DNA from: Micromonospora pallida
GTDB taxonomy: Bacteria; Actinomycetota; Actinomycetes; Mycobacteriales; Micromonosporaceae
NCBI RefSeq assembly: GCF_900090325.1
Contig: NZ_FMHW01000002.1
Location: forward strand, 4,031,001 to 4,095,000
Direction of reading: 5' to 3'
DNA length: 64,000 bases
Every line of letters begins with the position of its first letter. The stretch's first letter is position 1. The notes below the pieces were generated by a model. It searched no databases. It saw only the letters and a list, made by a program, of their open reading frames with translations, and was not told where the DNA came from. The position numbers were made by a program, and so were the translations under genes. Below are positions 7,933 to 17,092 of the stretch, piece by piece.

Positions 7933-9750
7933 GTGCGAACGGACCCACCGCCGCCCGGAGCGACGACGGCTGCGGCCGGCGGTGCCCCGGGCGGCGGCCA
8001 CGGCATCCGGGTCCGGGCCGGACGCGGACAGGTCGACGTCGACTGGGATCCGGTGCCCGACGCCGCCGGCTACCTGGTGCACCGGGCCGACGGCGACGGC
8101 CCGTTCCAGGTGGTCGACCATCGCGGCGGTGACCTGCTCGCGGTGCCCGGCCCGCCGTACGCCGACAGCACCGTCGAACCCGGGCGGACCGTGCGGTACG
8201 CGGTGCGCCCGGTACTCGACCCCGACCGGCCCGACGACGGTCCCCTGGGGCCGGCGTCGGCGCCGGTCTCGGCCCGCGACGGCGGGGATGCGGCGGTCGA
8301 GGTGACCGTCGACGTCGCCCGCCCGGTCGGGCCGCTGCCCCGGCCGTGGCGGGACATGATCGGCTCCGAGCACCTGAGCCTGCTGCTCTGCACCGACCGG
8401 GTGGGCGGCGAGGAGATGGGGGCCGGGCTGGCCGCCGCGCTCGGCCGGGTGCACCGCGAGCTGGGCGTCGAACGGGTCCGCGCGCACGGCATCCTCGGTG
8501 ACGACCTGGGCGTCTACCGGGAGGTCGGCGGCCAGCCGGTGCACGACTTCACCGGCATCGATGCGGTGCTCGACGCGCTCGCCCCGACCGGCCTGCGGCC
8601 GGTGCTGGAGCTGTCATTCGTGCCGCGTGCGCTGGCCCGCGACCCGTCCCGCGAGATCACTGCGGCGGGCGTCTCCAGCCCGCCCCGCGACTGGGACCGG
8701 TGGGCGGCGCTGGTCGGCGACCTGATCCGGCACCTGCGGACCCGGGTCGGCGACGCCGAACTGCGGCGGTGGGCGGTCGAGGTGTGGAACGAACCGGACC
8801 TGGCCTGTTTTTGGACCGGCACCCGCGAGGACTACCTGCGGATGTACGACGTGACCGCCCGCGCGGTGCGCGCGGCCTGCCCCGGCCTGCCGGTCGGCGG
8901 GCCGGCGACCGCCGCGACGAAGTGGATCGAACCGTTCCTCGACCACGTCGACGCCTCGGGCGCGCCGCTGGACTTCCTCTCCACCCACGTCTACGGCAGC
9001 CCGCCGCTGGACCTACGGCCGATCCTGGAACGGCACGGCCGGGCCGACACCCCCCTGCTCTGGACGGAGTGGGGCCCCACCCCCACCCACTTCGCGCCGG
9101 TCAACGACTCGGTGCTCTCGGCCGCCTTCGTGGCCACCGGCATGCAGGAGGCGGCCGGCCGGGTGGCGGCGTTGGCCTGCTGGGTGGCGAGCGACCACTT
9201 CGAGGAGCTGGGGCGGCCACCCGCGCTGCTGCACGGCGGATTCGGGCTGCTGTCGGTCGGCAACCTCGCCAAGCCCCGGTTCTGGGCCCTGCGGATGCTC
9301 GAACAGCTCGCGCCGGTGCAGCTCACCGCCCGGCTGGGTGGCGACGGCGCGGGGACGCTGGTGCGGGCCTGGCCGTCCGTCGACCCGGACAGCGGGCGGG
9401 TCGCCGTGCTGCTCTGGAACGGCACCCTGGACCAGGGTGTGCTGGACCGCCCCGACCAGCGCCGCCGGCTTGGCCGGACGGTGCGGCTACGGATCGACGG
9501 GCTGTCTGCCGCCCGGTACGACCTCCGGCACCGCCGGCTGGACGAGCGGACGTCGAACCTCGCCGCGACCGCCCGTCGGCTCGGCGTCGACGGCTGGCCC
9601 GACGCGGAGCAGTGGGCCGGGCTGCGGGCCGCCGACGCCCTCGCTGACGCGGAGCCACCGGTCGTCGTCACGCCGGACGACGGCTGCGTGTGGCTGCCGC
9701 TGGACCTGCCGATGCCGTCCCTCTCCCTGCTGGAGCTGACCCCGACATGA
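7933..9750 (+). CDS. GH39-type glycosidase with N-terminal FN3-like domain (paralogue 2)
   Basis: A 605-aa close paralogue of the preceding gene with the same layout: FN3-like N-terminus (VDWDPVPDAAGYLVHRA), GH-A barrel with acid/base E287 (VWNEPDL) and nucleophile E379 (LWTEWG), and a C-terminal beta region. Start is GTG at 7933, two bases after the upstream stop, with GGAGG inside the end of the previous gene. No signal peptide, so it acts on intracellular oligosaccharides. Divergence outside the catalytic motifs suggests a different linkage or chain-end preference from paralogue 1. Confidence 0.86.
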   Translation: MRTDPPPPGATTAAAGGAPGGGHGIRVRAGRGQVDVDWDPVPDAAGYLVHRADGDGPFQVVDHRGGDLLAVPGPPYADSTVEPGRTVRYAVRPVLDPDRPDDGPLGPASAPVSARDGGDAAVEVTVDVARPVGPLPRPWRDMIGSEHLSLLLCTDRVGGEEMGAGLAAALGRVHRELGVERVRAHGILGDDLGVYREVGGQPVHDFTGIDAVLDALAPTGLRPVLELSFVPRALARDPSREITAAGVSSPPRDWDRWAALVGDLIRHLRTRVGDAELRRWAVEVWNEPDLACFWTGTREDYLRMYDVTARAVRAACPGLPVGGPATAATKWIEPFLDHVDASGAPLDFLSTHVYGSPPLDLRPILERHGRADTPLLWTEWGPTPTHFAPVNDSVLSAAFVATGMQEAAGRVAALACWVASDHFEELGRPPALLHGGFGLLSVGNLAKPRFWALRMLEQLAPVQLTARLGGDGAGTLVRAWPSVDPDSGRVAVLLWNGTLDQGVLDRPDQRRRLGRTVRLRIDGLSAARYDLRHRRLDERTSNLAATARRLGVDGWPDAEQWAGLRAADALADAEPPVVVTPDDGCVWLPLDLPMPSLSLLELTPT

Positions 9751-11285
9751 CGGACACCGGACCCTGGTGGCGGGAGGCCGTCACCTACGAGGTGTACCTG
9801 CGGTCCTTCGCCGACGCGGACGGCGACGGTCTCGGGGATCTGCCCGGTCTACGGTCCCGGCTGCCCTACCTGGCCGCGCTCGGCGTGGACGCGCTCTGGG
9901 TCACCCCGTTCTATCCCAGCCCGGACCGGGACGCCGGCTACGACGTCAGCGACCACCGGGACGTCGACACCCGGCTCGGCACGCTGGCCGACGTGGACCG
10001 GCTCGTCGCCGACGCGCACCGGCTCGACCTGCGGGTACTGGTGGACCTGGTGCTCAACCACGTCTCCTCGGCCCATCCGTGGTTCGTCGCCGCCCGGACC
10101 GCCGGCCCCGGCTCGCCGGAGCGGACCCGGTTCCACGTCCGGCCCGGCCGTGGTCCGGGCGGTGCCGAGCCGCCGAACGGGTGGCAATCCATCTTCGGCG
10201 GCTCGGCGTGGACGCCGTTCGGCGACGGCGAGTGGTATCTGCACCTGTTCGACACCGACCAGCCCGACCTGCGCCACGAGCACCCGGAGGTGGCCGCCGA
10301 CGCGTTGACCACGCTGCGGTTCTGGCTGGACCGTGGGGTCGACGGGGTGCGCTTCGACGCGGCCGGCTCGCTGTGGAAGGACCCCGGCTACCCGGAGCTG
10401 CCGCCCGGCTGGCAGCCCGGTGACCCGGCCCCGTACAGCGACCGGGACGAGGTACACGAGATCTACCGCCGGTGGGCGCGGGAGCTGGCGGCGTACCCGG
10501 GTGACCGGCTCGGCGTGGCGGAGACCTGGGGCGGGCCGGAGGTGCTCTCGCCCTACCTGCGCCCCGACGAGTTGGGGCAGGCGTTCGCGATGGACCCGCT
10601 CTACTGGCCGTTGCGCCCGCAGCCGTGGCGGGACGGGATCGAGGCGCTGCTGGCCGCCACCACCCGACACAGGCGGCTGCCCGCGTGGGTGCACGGCAGT
10701 CACGACGTACGGCGGGCAGTCGACCGGTGGGGCCCGGAGGCGGCCCGGGCGGTGCTGCTGCTGATGCTGGCGCTGCCCGGGGCGGTCTACCTGTACGCCG
10801 GGGACGAACTCGGCCTGCCCGAGGTCACGCTGCCCGACGACGCGATCCGCGATCCGGTGTTCCGCCGCTCCGGCGGCGCGGACCGGGGACGCGACGGCGC
10901 CCGGGTGCCGCTGCCGTGGACCGCCGGCCCCGCGCCGTACGGTTTCGGTCCGGACGGGTCCACGCCGTGGCTGCCCCAGCCGGCCGACTGGGGTGCCCGT
11001 TCGGTGGCCCGCCAACACGACGACCCGACCTCGACGCTGGCCCTGGTCCGGGCGGCGCTGCCGCTGCGGCGTACCTGCTGGCGGGGCCGACCGGCGGAGC
11101 TGTCCTGGCGGGACGCGCCAGCCGGTTGTCTCGCCTTCCGACGCGGCGCCGACGGGCCGACCTGCCTGCTGAACCTCGGCGACGGGCCGGTCGACTGGCG
11201 GCCCTACGGGGACCGCGTCCTGCTCGCCAGCGGCGCGGCGGAAACCGGCCGGCTGCCGGCCCGCTCGACCGCCTGGCTGATCTGA
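9747..11285 (+). CDS. GH13 alpha-glucosidase/alpha-amylase family enzyme
   Basis: A 512-aa intracellular GH13 barrel. Conserved regions are DLVLNH, nucleophile D204 in GVRFDAAG, acid/base E259 in VAETWG, and transition-state Asp D320 in HGSHDVRR. The last is usually N-H-D, so Asn is replaced by Ser here. The general shape matches oligo-1,6-glucosidase/alpha-glucosidase-type enzymes. ATG at 9747 overlaps the upstream TGA (ATGA), indicating translational coupling with the GH39 pair. It ends at 11285, convergent with the ABC transporter operon. Confidence 0.87.
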   Translation: MTDTGPWWREAVTYEVYLRSFADADGDGLGDLPGLRSRLPYLAALGVDALWVTPFYPSPDRDAGYDVSDHRDVDTRLGTLADVDRLVADAHRLDLRVLVDLVLNHVSSAHPWFVAARTAGPGSPERTRFHVRPGRGPGGAEPPNGWQSIFGGSAWTPFGDGEWYLHLFDTDQPDLRHEHPEVAADALTTLRFWLDRGVDGVRFDAAGSLWKDPGYPELPPGWQPGDPAPYSDRDEVHEIYRRWARELAAYPGDRLGVAETWGGPEVLSPYLRPDELGQAFAMDPLYWPLRPQPWRDGIEALLAATTRHRRLPAWVHGSHDVRRAVDRWGPEAARAVLLLMLALPGAVYLYAGDELGLPEVTLPDDAIRDPVFRRSGGADRGRDGARVPLPWTAGPAPYGFGPDGSTPWLPQPADWGARSVARQHDDPTSTLALVRAALPLRRTCWRGRPAELSWRDAPAGCLAFRRGADGPTCLLNLGDGPVDWRPYGDRVLLASGAAETGRLPARSTAWLI

Positions 11286-11396
11286 CCGGCTCCCCCAGCC
11301 GCTACGCCGACCGTCCGCCGGCCGTCGGCCTGGCCCGGGCCCGCCGCTCTGACCGGGGCCGCCGCCGGGAGGCCGGCCGGGCCCCGGGGGCCGATC

Positions 11397-13355
11397 TCAG
11401 GCGGACGGCGCGCTCTCCCGGCCGGTGACCTGCGCGAACGGGTTGGGGATCGAATCGAGCAGCAACCGGGTGTAGTCGTCGCGGGCAGCGCCGATCACCT
11501 CCCGGGTCGGGCCGCGTTCCACCAGGTTCCCCTGGTGCAGCACCAGCACCTCGTCCGCGAGCAGCCGGGCGCTGAGCAGGTCGTGGGTGATGTAGAGCAT
11601 CGCCAGCCGGCGTTCCCGGACCAGTTCGCCGAGCAGTTCCAGGATCTCGGCGCGGATCGACACGTCCAGCATGGAGATCGGCTCGTCGGCGATCAGCACC
11701 TGCGGGTCGGGCGCGAGCGCCCGCGCGGTCACCACCCGCTGCCGCTGGCCGCCGGAGAGCTGGTGCGGCAGCTTGTCGAGGAACTGCCCGGCCGGGGCGA
11801 GCCCCACCCGCTCCAGCAACTGGGCCGCGCGCTCCCGGACGGCGTCACCACGTAGCCCGGCGAAGTTGACCAGCGGCCGGGACAGGGCGTACGCCACCGT
11901 GCGGGTCGGGTTCAACGCGCTGAACGGGTCCTGGAAGACCATCTGCACGTGCCGTCGGTAGTCGCGCACTGCCCGGCCGCGCAGCCGGTCCACCCGGAGC
12001 GAGGTGCCGGCGCCGCCGGTGAACCGCACCTCGCCGGCGCTGGGGCGTTCCACGCCGGTGATGATCCGGGCGATCGTCGACTTGCCGCTGCCGCTCTGCC
12101 CGACCAGGGCGGTCACCGTGCCGGGCCGCAGATCGAAGGAAACCTGACGTACCGCCTCGACGGTGCTGGTACGCAGCCCGCGCCGGCTGGTGTAGCGCTT
12201 ACTCACCGCCACCACGGACAGCACCGCGTCCTCCTCGGCTACGGGCGCGTCCGACCTGGTCACGGGCGCGGCGGCCTTGGTCACGGGCACGTCCGACTTG
12301 GTCACGGGCGCGGCGGCCTCCGTCTCGGCCGCTCGGGTCAGGGTGCCGATGGCCGGGAAGAGGCTGCCGGCAGTGCCGGCACCGGGGGTCATGGCCGGCA
12401 GCCGTTCCTCCTGGGCGACCAGGCAGCGGACCAGCCCGCCGTGGTCGGCGAGCAGTTGCGGGTGCCCGGCCTGGCAGGCGTCCTCGGCATGTGGGCAGCG
12501 CGGGGCGAAGAGGCAACCGGTGTGCGGCCGGGACAGGTCCGGCGGCCGGCCAGGGATGTAGGTGACCCGCACGTCGGGCAGCCGGGGGTCGGCGTACGAG
12601 CCGAGCAGCCCGCGCGTGTACGGGTGCCGGGGGTCGCGGAGCATGCCGTCGGCCGACCGGTTCTCCACGATCTCGCCGCCGTACATCACCATCACCCGGT
12701 CGGCCATGTCGAGGACGGTGCCCAGGTCGTGGCTGATGAACAGCACCGCGAAGCCCAGCTCACGGCGCAGTTCCGCCAGCCGGGTGAGGATCTCGCGCTG
12801 CACCACCACGTCCAGCCCGGTGGTGGGCTCGTCGAGCAGCACCAGCTTGGGACGCAGCGCGAGCGCGAGGGCCAGCGCCACCCGCTGTTTCATGCCGCCG
12901 GAGAGCTCGTGCGGGTACGCCCGGAGCACCCGCCGGTCCAGGGCCACCAGTTCGAGCAGTTCGGTGGCCCGTTCGGTGACGTCGCCCGGCACGTCGTGCG
13001 CGGCGAAGGTGTCGGCGAACTGCGCCTGGACCCGGATCACCGGGTTGAGCGAGTTCATGCTGCTCTGGAAGACGGTCGACAGGTCCGCCCAGCGCAGCTT
13101 CCGCAGCTGCTCCTCATCGACGCCGGCCAGGTCGACGCCGTCGAAGACGACCCGGCCGCCGGTGATCCGGGCCGGCGGGGAGAGCAGCCGCAGCACCGCG
13201 TTGCCGAGCGTCGACTTGCCGCAGCCGGACTCGCCGAGCAGGCCGACGAACTCGCCCTCGGCGATGCTGAACGAGACGTCGTGCACGGCCCGGTTGGCGG
13301 GCAGGTCGCGGGGGGTGTACGTGACGGTGAGGTGGTCGACCTCGAGCAGGGCCAT
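11397..13355 (-). CDS. Fused DppD-DppF-type ABC transporter ATPase
   Basis: A 652-aa protein with two complete nucleotide-binding domains. The first has Walker A GESGCGKST (residues 41-49), signature LSGGMKQRV and Walker B LVLLDEPTTGLD, followed by the oligopeptide/dipeptide C-terminal Cys-rich element (CLFAPRCPHAEDAC). The second has GQSGSGKST, LSGGQRQRV and VLIADEPISMLD. The linker holds near-repeated APVTKSDVPVTK segments. It energises the adjacent permease pair. ATG two bases after the permease stop. Fusions of the two Dpp/Opp ATPases are common in Actinobacteria; in a glycosidase cluster this transporter type probably imports oligosaccharides rather than peptides. Confidence 0.92.
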   Translation of the reverse strand: MALLEVDHLTVTYTPRDLPANRAVHDVSFSIAEGEFVGLLGESGCGKSTLGNAVLRLLSPPARITGGRVVFDGVDLAGVDEEQLRKLRWADLSTVFQSSMNSLNPVIRVQAQFADTFAAHDVPGDVTERATELLELVALDRRVLRAYPHELSGGMKQRVALALALALRPKLVLLDEPTTGLDVVVQREILTRLAELRRELGFAVLFISHDLGTVLDMADRVMVMYGGEIVENRSADGMLRDPRHPYTRGLLGSYADPRLPDVRVTYIPGRPPDLSRPHTGCLFAPRCPHAEDACQAGHPQLLADHGGLVRCLVAQEERLPAMTPGAGTAGSLFPAIGTLTRAAETEAAAPVTKSDVPVTKAAAPVTRSDAPVAEEDAVLSVVAVSKRYTSRRGLRTSTVEAVRQVSFDLRPGTVTALVGQSGSGKSTIARIITGVERPSAGEVRFTGGAGTSLRVDRLRGRAVRDYRRHVQMVFQDPFSALNPTRTVAYALSRPLVNFAGLRGDAVRERAAQLLERVGLAPAGQFLDKLPHQLSGGQRQRVVTARALAPDPQVLIADEPISMLDVSIRAEILELLGELVRERRLAMLYITHDLLSARLLADEVLVLHQGNLVERGPTREVIGAARDDYTRLLLDSIPNPFAQVTGRESAPSA

Positions 13356-13357
13356 GG

Positions 13358-14287
13358 TCAGTCCTCTCGCAGGTGGGGGTTGCTCAGCGCGTCGATGCCG
13401 AAGTTGATCAGGGTGAAGGAGGTGATCAGCAGGGAGAGCGCCAGGCCGGGGGCGACCAGCCAGGCCCACTGGCCGGTGAGCAGGGCGCCGCCGAGGCTGG
13501 CCTGGTTGAGCATGGTGCCCCAGCTCACCGTCTGCGGGTCGCCGAGCCCGAGGAAGGCCAGACCCGCCTCGCCGCCGATCGCGCCGAGCGCCGCGCCCAT
13601 GAAGCCGACCACGATCAACGAGGTCATGTTCGGCACGATCTCCCGGGCGATGATCCGGGCGGTGCTGTCGCCGGCGAACCGGGCCGCCGTGATGTAGTCG
13701 CGGGTGCGCAGCGTGATGATCTGGGACCGCTTGATCCGGGCGCCGTACGCCCAGCCGGTCACGCTGATCACGAAGATGATCAGCCACAGTCCACGGACCG
13801 GGGCGTACGCGGCGAGTGTCACCATCAGCGGCAGCGCGGGCACGACCAGCCCGAGGTTGATCAGGAAGGACAGCACCTCGTCGACCCACCCCCGCAGGTA
13901 GCCTGCGGTCAGGCCGATGACCAGCCCGATCAGGGTGGACAGCACACCGGCCGCGAGGCCGACGACGAGCGAGGTGCGGGCGCCGACGACCAGTTGGGAG
14001 AAGACGTCCTCGCCCTGGGCGGTGGTGCCGAGCCAGTGGCTGCCGGTCGGGCCGAGTGAGGTGGGGTAGGCGTCGTCGCGCGGGTCGTACGGGGCGATCA
14101 GCGGCGCGAAGACCGCGACCGCGACGAACGCGACCAGCATCAGCAGCCCGATCCGGCACTTGGTGTTGCGCCAGAGGATGACGAACCAGCCGGGCAGCCG
14201 GCTGCTGCGGGCGAGTTCGGTGGCGGCGGTCTGGACGCCCTCGGTGTCCGCGGCCTGGGCGGGTACCGCCGGTGCTGGCGTGCTCAC
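13358..14287 (-). CDS. ABC transporter permease, DppC type
   Basis: A 309-aa inner-membrane permease with about six transmembrane segments and the BPD_transp_1 EAA-like loop (EAGLAFLGLGDP). It has the DppC/OppC N-terminal half with LIAPYDP and GTTAQGEDVFSQLV. The GTG start at 14287 is preceded by GAGGA. It partners the DppB-type permease upstream and the fused ATPase downstream. Confidence 0.92.
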   Translation of the reverse strand: MSTPAPAVPAQAADTEGVQTAATELARSSRLPGWFVILWRNTKCRIGLLMLVAFVAVAVFAPLIAPYDPRDDAYPTSLGPTGSHWLGTTAQGEDVFSQLVVGARTSLVVGLAAGVLSTLIGLVIGLTAGYLRGWVDEVLSFLINLGLVVPALPLMVTLAAYAPVRGLWLIIFVISVTGWAYGARIKRSQIITLRTRDYITAARFAGDSTARIIAREIVPNMTSLIVVGFMGAALGAIGGEAGLAFLGLGDPQTVSWGTMLNQASLGGALLTGQWAWLVAPGLALSLLITSFTLINFGIDALSNPHLRED

Positions 14288-14366
14288 GCGTCCTCACCCC
14301 ACTCACCGGCGGGCCGCCCCGTTGCCGGCGCGCGGCGTCGCGACGAGCGCCCGTCGTGGCTGATTC

Positions 14367-15362
14367 TCATACCGACTCCGCCTTTCGCACCCGTGGGTCG
14401 AGGAACCCGTACAGCAGATCGGCCAGCAGGTTCGCCACCAGCACGCCGATCGTGGTGAACAGGAAGATCGCCTGCATCAGCGGGTAGTCCCGGCTGGACA
14501 CCGACTCGAGGAGCAGCCGGCCCATGCCGGGATAGTTGAAGACCGTCTCGACCAGCACCGTGCCGCCGAGGATGCTGCCCAGCGCGATGGCGAAGCCGGT
14601 GACGTTCGGCAGGACGGCGATCCGCGCGCCGTAGGTGATGGCGATCCGCCGCCGGGGCAGGCCCCGGGCGACGGCGAGGCGGGTGTGGTCCTCGCCCAGG
14701 CTCTGCACCATGTTGTTGCGCATGCCGATGATCCAGCCGATCGGGCCGGTGATGAGCAGCGCCACGGCGGGCAGCACGCTGTGCTGGAAGGCGTCGGAGA
14801 TGAAGATCCAACTCCAGCCGGGTGAGCTGCCCCCGCCGTAGCCGCCGCGCTCGGGGAACCAGCGCAGGGTGATGGCGAAGACGTAGACGAGCAGCAGGGC
14901 GAGCCAGAAGAACGGCAGCGTCCCGAGGAACGTCGAGCCCAGGGTGATGACCGAGTCGACGCGGCTGTTGCGGCGGTACGCGGCCCAGGTGCCCAGCAGC
15001 GTGCCGACGACGAACGAGATGATCTGGGTGACCCCGACGAGGATCACGGTCCACGGCAGCGCCTGCCCGATCATGTGGGTCACGCTGTACGGGAAGTAGG
15101 TGTAGGACACCCCGAAGTCGCCCTGTAGCACCGCGCCGAGGTACTGCACGTACTGCTCGAAGAGGTTGCCGTCGGGGGTGCCCAGCATGACCCGGATGGC
15201 CTGGACCTGGGCCGGGTCGACGCTCTCGCTCTGCCCGGCCAGCCGGGACACGATGGCTTCGGCCGGGTCGCCGGGCTGGAGCCGGGGGATGAGGAAGTTG
15301 AGGGTGACGGCGGCCCACAGGGTGCCGAGGAAGAACAGGAAGCGTCGGGCGAAGTAGGCCAC
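14367..15362 (-). CDS. ABC transporter permease, DppB type
   Basis: A 331-aa permease with an N-terminal membrane anchor (FARRFLFFLGTLWAAVTLNFLIPRL), PGDP motif and a C-terminal core ending in VFNYPGMGRLLLESV, as usual for DppB/OppB. The start ATG at 15362 has GGGAGGG upstream. It forms the translocation channel with the DppC homologue. The 79-base gap to that gene is the largest in the operon. Confidence 0.92.
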   Translation of the reverse strand: MAYFARRFLFFLGTLWAAVTLNFLIPRLQPGDPAEAIVSRLAGQSESVDPAQVQAIRVMLGTPDGNLFEQYVQYLGAVLQGDFGVSYTYFPYSVTHMIGQALPWTVILVGVTQIISFVVGTLLGTWAAYRRNSRVDSVITLGSTFLGTLPFFWLALLLVYVFAITLRWFPERGGYGGGSSPGWSWIFISDAFQHSVLPAVALLITGPIGWIIGMRNNMVQSLGEDHTRLAVARGLPRRRIAITYGARIAVLPNVTGFAIALGSILGGTVLVETVFNYPGMGRLLLESVSSRDYPLMQAIFLFTTIGVLVANLLADLLYGFLDPRVRKAESV

Positions 15363-15424
15363 GGTGAGCCCTCCCTTTTCCGGGACTGGCCGGCCGGCGT
15401 ACGGGGACGCCGGCCGGCCATCCG

Positions 15425-17092
15425 CTACTTGGTCCCGGCGGGCTGAAGGTTGGTGATGATCAACAGGTTGTCACTGGGTGCGGCGTACGGGTTCTGCTCG
15501 TTGGGCCAGCCGGTCGCCTTGGCGGTGCGGTACTGGAACCACTTGGCGCCGTACCAGAGCGGGATCATCGGGACCTGCTCGGTCATCACCCTGGTCAGGT
15601 CGGCGACGGCCGCCTTCTGGGCTGCCTCGTCGGTGGCGGTGCGCAGGGCGTCGACGAGCTGGTCGGTGCGGGGGTCGTTCCAGCGGACGAAGTTGCTGAC
15701 CGCCTTCTTGCCCACCGGCGCGGACTGGTCGCTGGCCAGCGGCTCCTGGAAGTTGCGGAACATGTTGCAGCTACCGCCGTGCACCCCGAGCACCATGTCG
15801 TAGTTGCCGATCGCCCGGTCCTTCTCGTACGCCTCGGGGGTGGGGGTCTCGGCCCGGACGGTGAAGCCGAGCGCGGTCAGGTTCGCCACGATGATCCGCT
15901 GCGCCTGCACCCAGTCGGTCCAGGAGCCGGGCACCCGGAAGGTGAAGGAGATCGGCTTGCCGTCCTTGCCGACCCGCTTGCCCTCGCCGTTCTTGGGATA
16001 GCCGGCGGCGGTCAGGTCGGCGTCCGCCTTGGCCGCGTCGTACCCGACCACGCCCTGGTTGGGGAGGTCCTTGGGCAGCCAGTCGGCCTGCCCGGGCACC
16101 ACCAGACCGGTCTGGCTCGCCGGCTTGACGTAGCCGAGCTGCGCCTTGTCGGCGATCTCCTGCCGGTTGAAGGCCGGCACCAGGGCCTTACGGAAGGCGG
16201 TGTCGTCGAACGGCGCCCTGGTGAGGTTCATGTACACGCTGATCGAGCCGCCGGACGGGTACCAGTACTTGTTGTGCTCCGGGTCCCGGTCGACGTACGC
16301 CTTCTTGATGTCCGGCACGAACATGGCGTTGTGGTCGTACTCGCCCCGGCTGAGCTTGAGCTGGTCGATCTGCCCGCCGCCGTCGGCCTTGTGGAACCGC
16401 AGCTCGTCGACCTTGACCTTGTCGGCCTGCCAGTAGTCGGGGTTGCGGGCCAGCGTCAACTGCTGCGGGTTGAACGCCTTGACGGTGAAGGGTCCGGTGC
16501 CGACCGGCTTCTCCGCGTTGGTGAAGGTCACCGGGTCGGCCACGGTGGACCAGACGTGCTTCGGCACGATCTTGATCTCGCTGAACAGCGTGAACGCCGC
16601 CGCGCCGGGCTGGGTGAACCGCATCGTGACGGTACGCGGGTCGGTCGCCTCGACCGTGCTGAGGTAGCGCCAGACCCCCTTGACGTCCAGCGCCTTGTGC
16701 GACTTGAACAGGTTGTAGCTGAAGGCGACGTCGTCGGCGGAGAACGGTTTGCCGTCGTTCCACTTCACCCCGTCGCGCAGCTTCCAGACGAGCGTCCGCG
16801 GGTCGGTCCAGTTCCACTCGGTGGCCAGCCAGGGCTTGGGCTCGCAGCCGTAGTTGTCGTACATGATCAGTTGCTCGAAGACGTACTCGGTGGCGCCGAG
16901 CCGGCTGGCGTCCAGGTAGGGGTTGTAGTTGGCCTGCGGGTTGCTGCCGCCGCCGAAGTCACCGTAGTCGAGGAACGCGATCCGGCCGTCGGTGCCGGGG
17001 CCGGACTCCGGTTCGGTGCCGGTGCAGCCGCTGGCGACGAGCGCCACGGTGGCCGCGATCGCGGCGATCCGGGCGAGCTTCGATCTCTTCAT
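15425..17092 (-). CDS. ABC transporter solute-binding lipoprotein (SBP_bac_5 family)
   Basis: A 555-aa extracellular binding protein of the peptide/nickel/oligosaccharide class. A signal peptide ends in the lipobox LVASGC with lipidated C23. Conserved SBP_bac_5 features include WKLRDGVKWNDGKPFSADD and GTGPF. ATG at 17092 overlaps the lacI stop (ATGA) and has GGAGG eight bases upstream. It delivers ligand to the DppBC-type permeases. The glycosidases on both sides suggest an oligosaccharide ligand, as for cellobiose or xyloglucan-oligosaccharide binding members of this family. Confidence 0.92.
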   Translation of the reverse strand: MKRSKLARIAAIAATVALVASGCTGTEPESGPGTDGRIAFLDYGDFGGGSNPQANYNPYLDASRLGATEYVFEQLIMYDNYGCEPKPWLATEWNWTDPRTLVWKLRDGVKWNDGKPFSADDVAFSYNLFKSHKALDVKGVWRYLSTVEATDPRTVTMRFTQPGAAAFTLFSEIKIVPKHVWSTVADPVTFTNAEKPVGTGPFTVKAFNPQQLTLARNPDYWQADKVKVDELRFHKADGGGQIDQLKLSRGEYDHNAMFVPDIKKAYVDRDPEHNKYWYPSGGSISVYMNLTRAPFDDTAFRKALVPAFNRQEIADKAQLGYVKPASQTGLVVPGQADWLPKDLPNQGVVGYDAAKADADLTAAGYPKNGEGKRVGKDGKPISFTFRVPGSWTDWVQAQRIIVANLTALGFTVRAETPTPEAYEKDRAIGNYDMVLGVHGGSCNMFRNFQEPLASDQSAPVGKKAVSNFVRWNDPRTDQLVDALRTATDEAAQKAAVADLTRVMTEQVPMIPLWYGAKWFQYRTAKATGWPNEQNPYAAPSDNLLIITNLQPAGTK

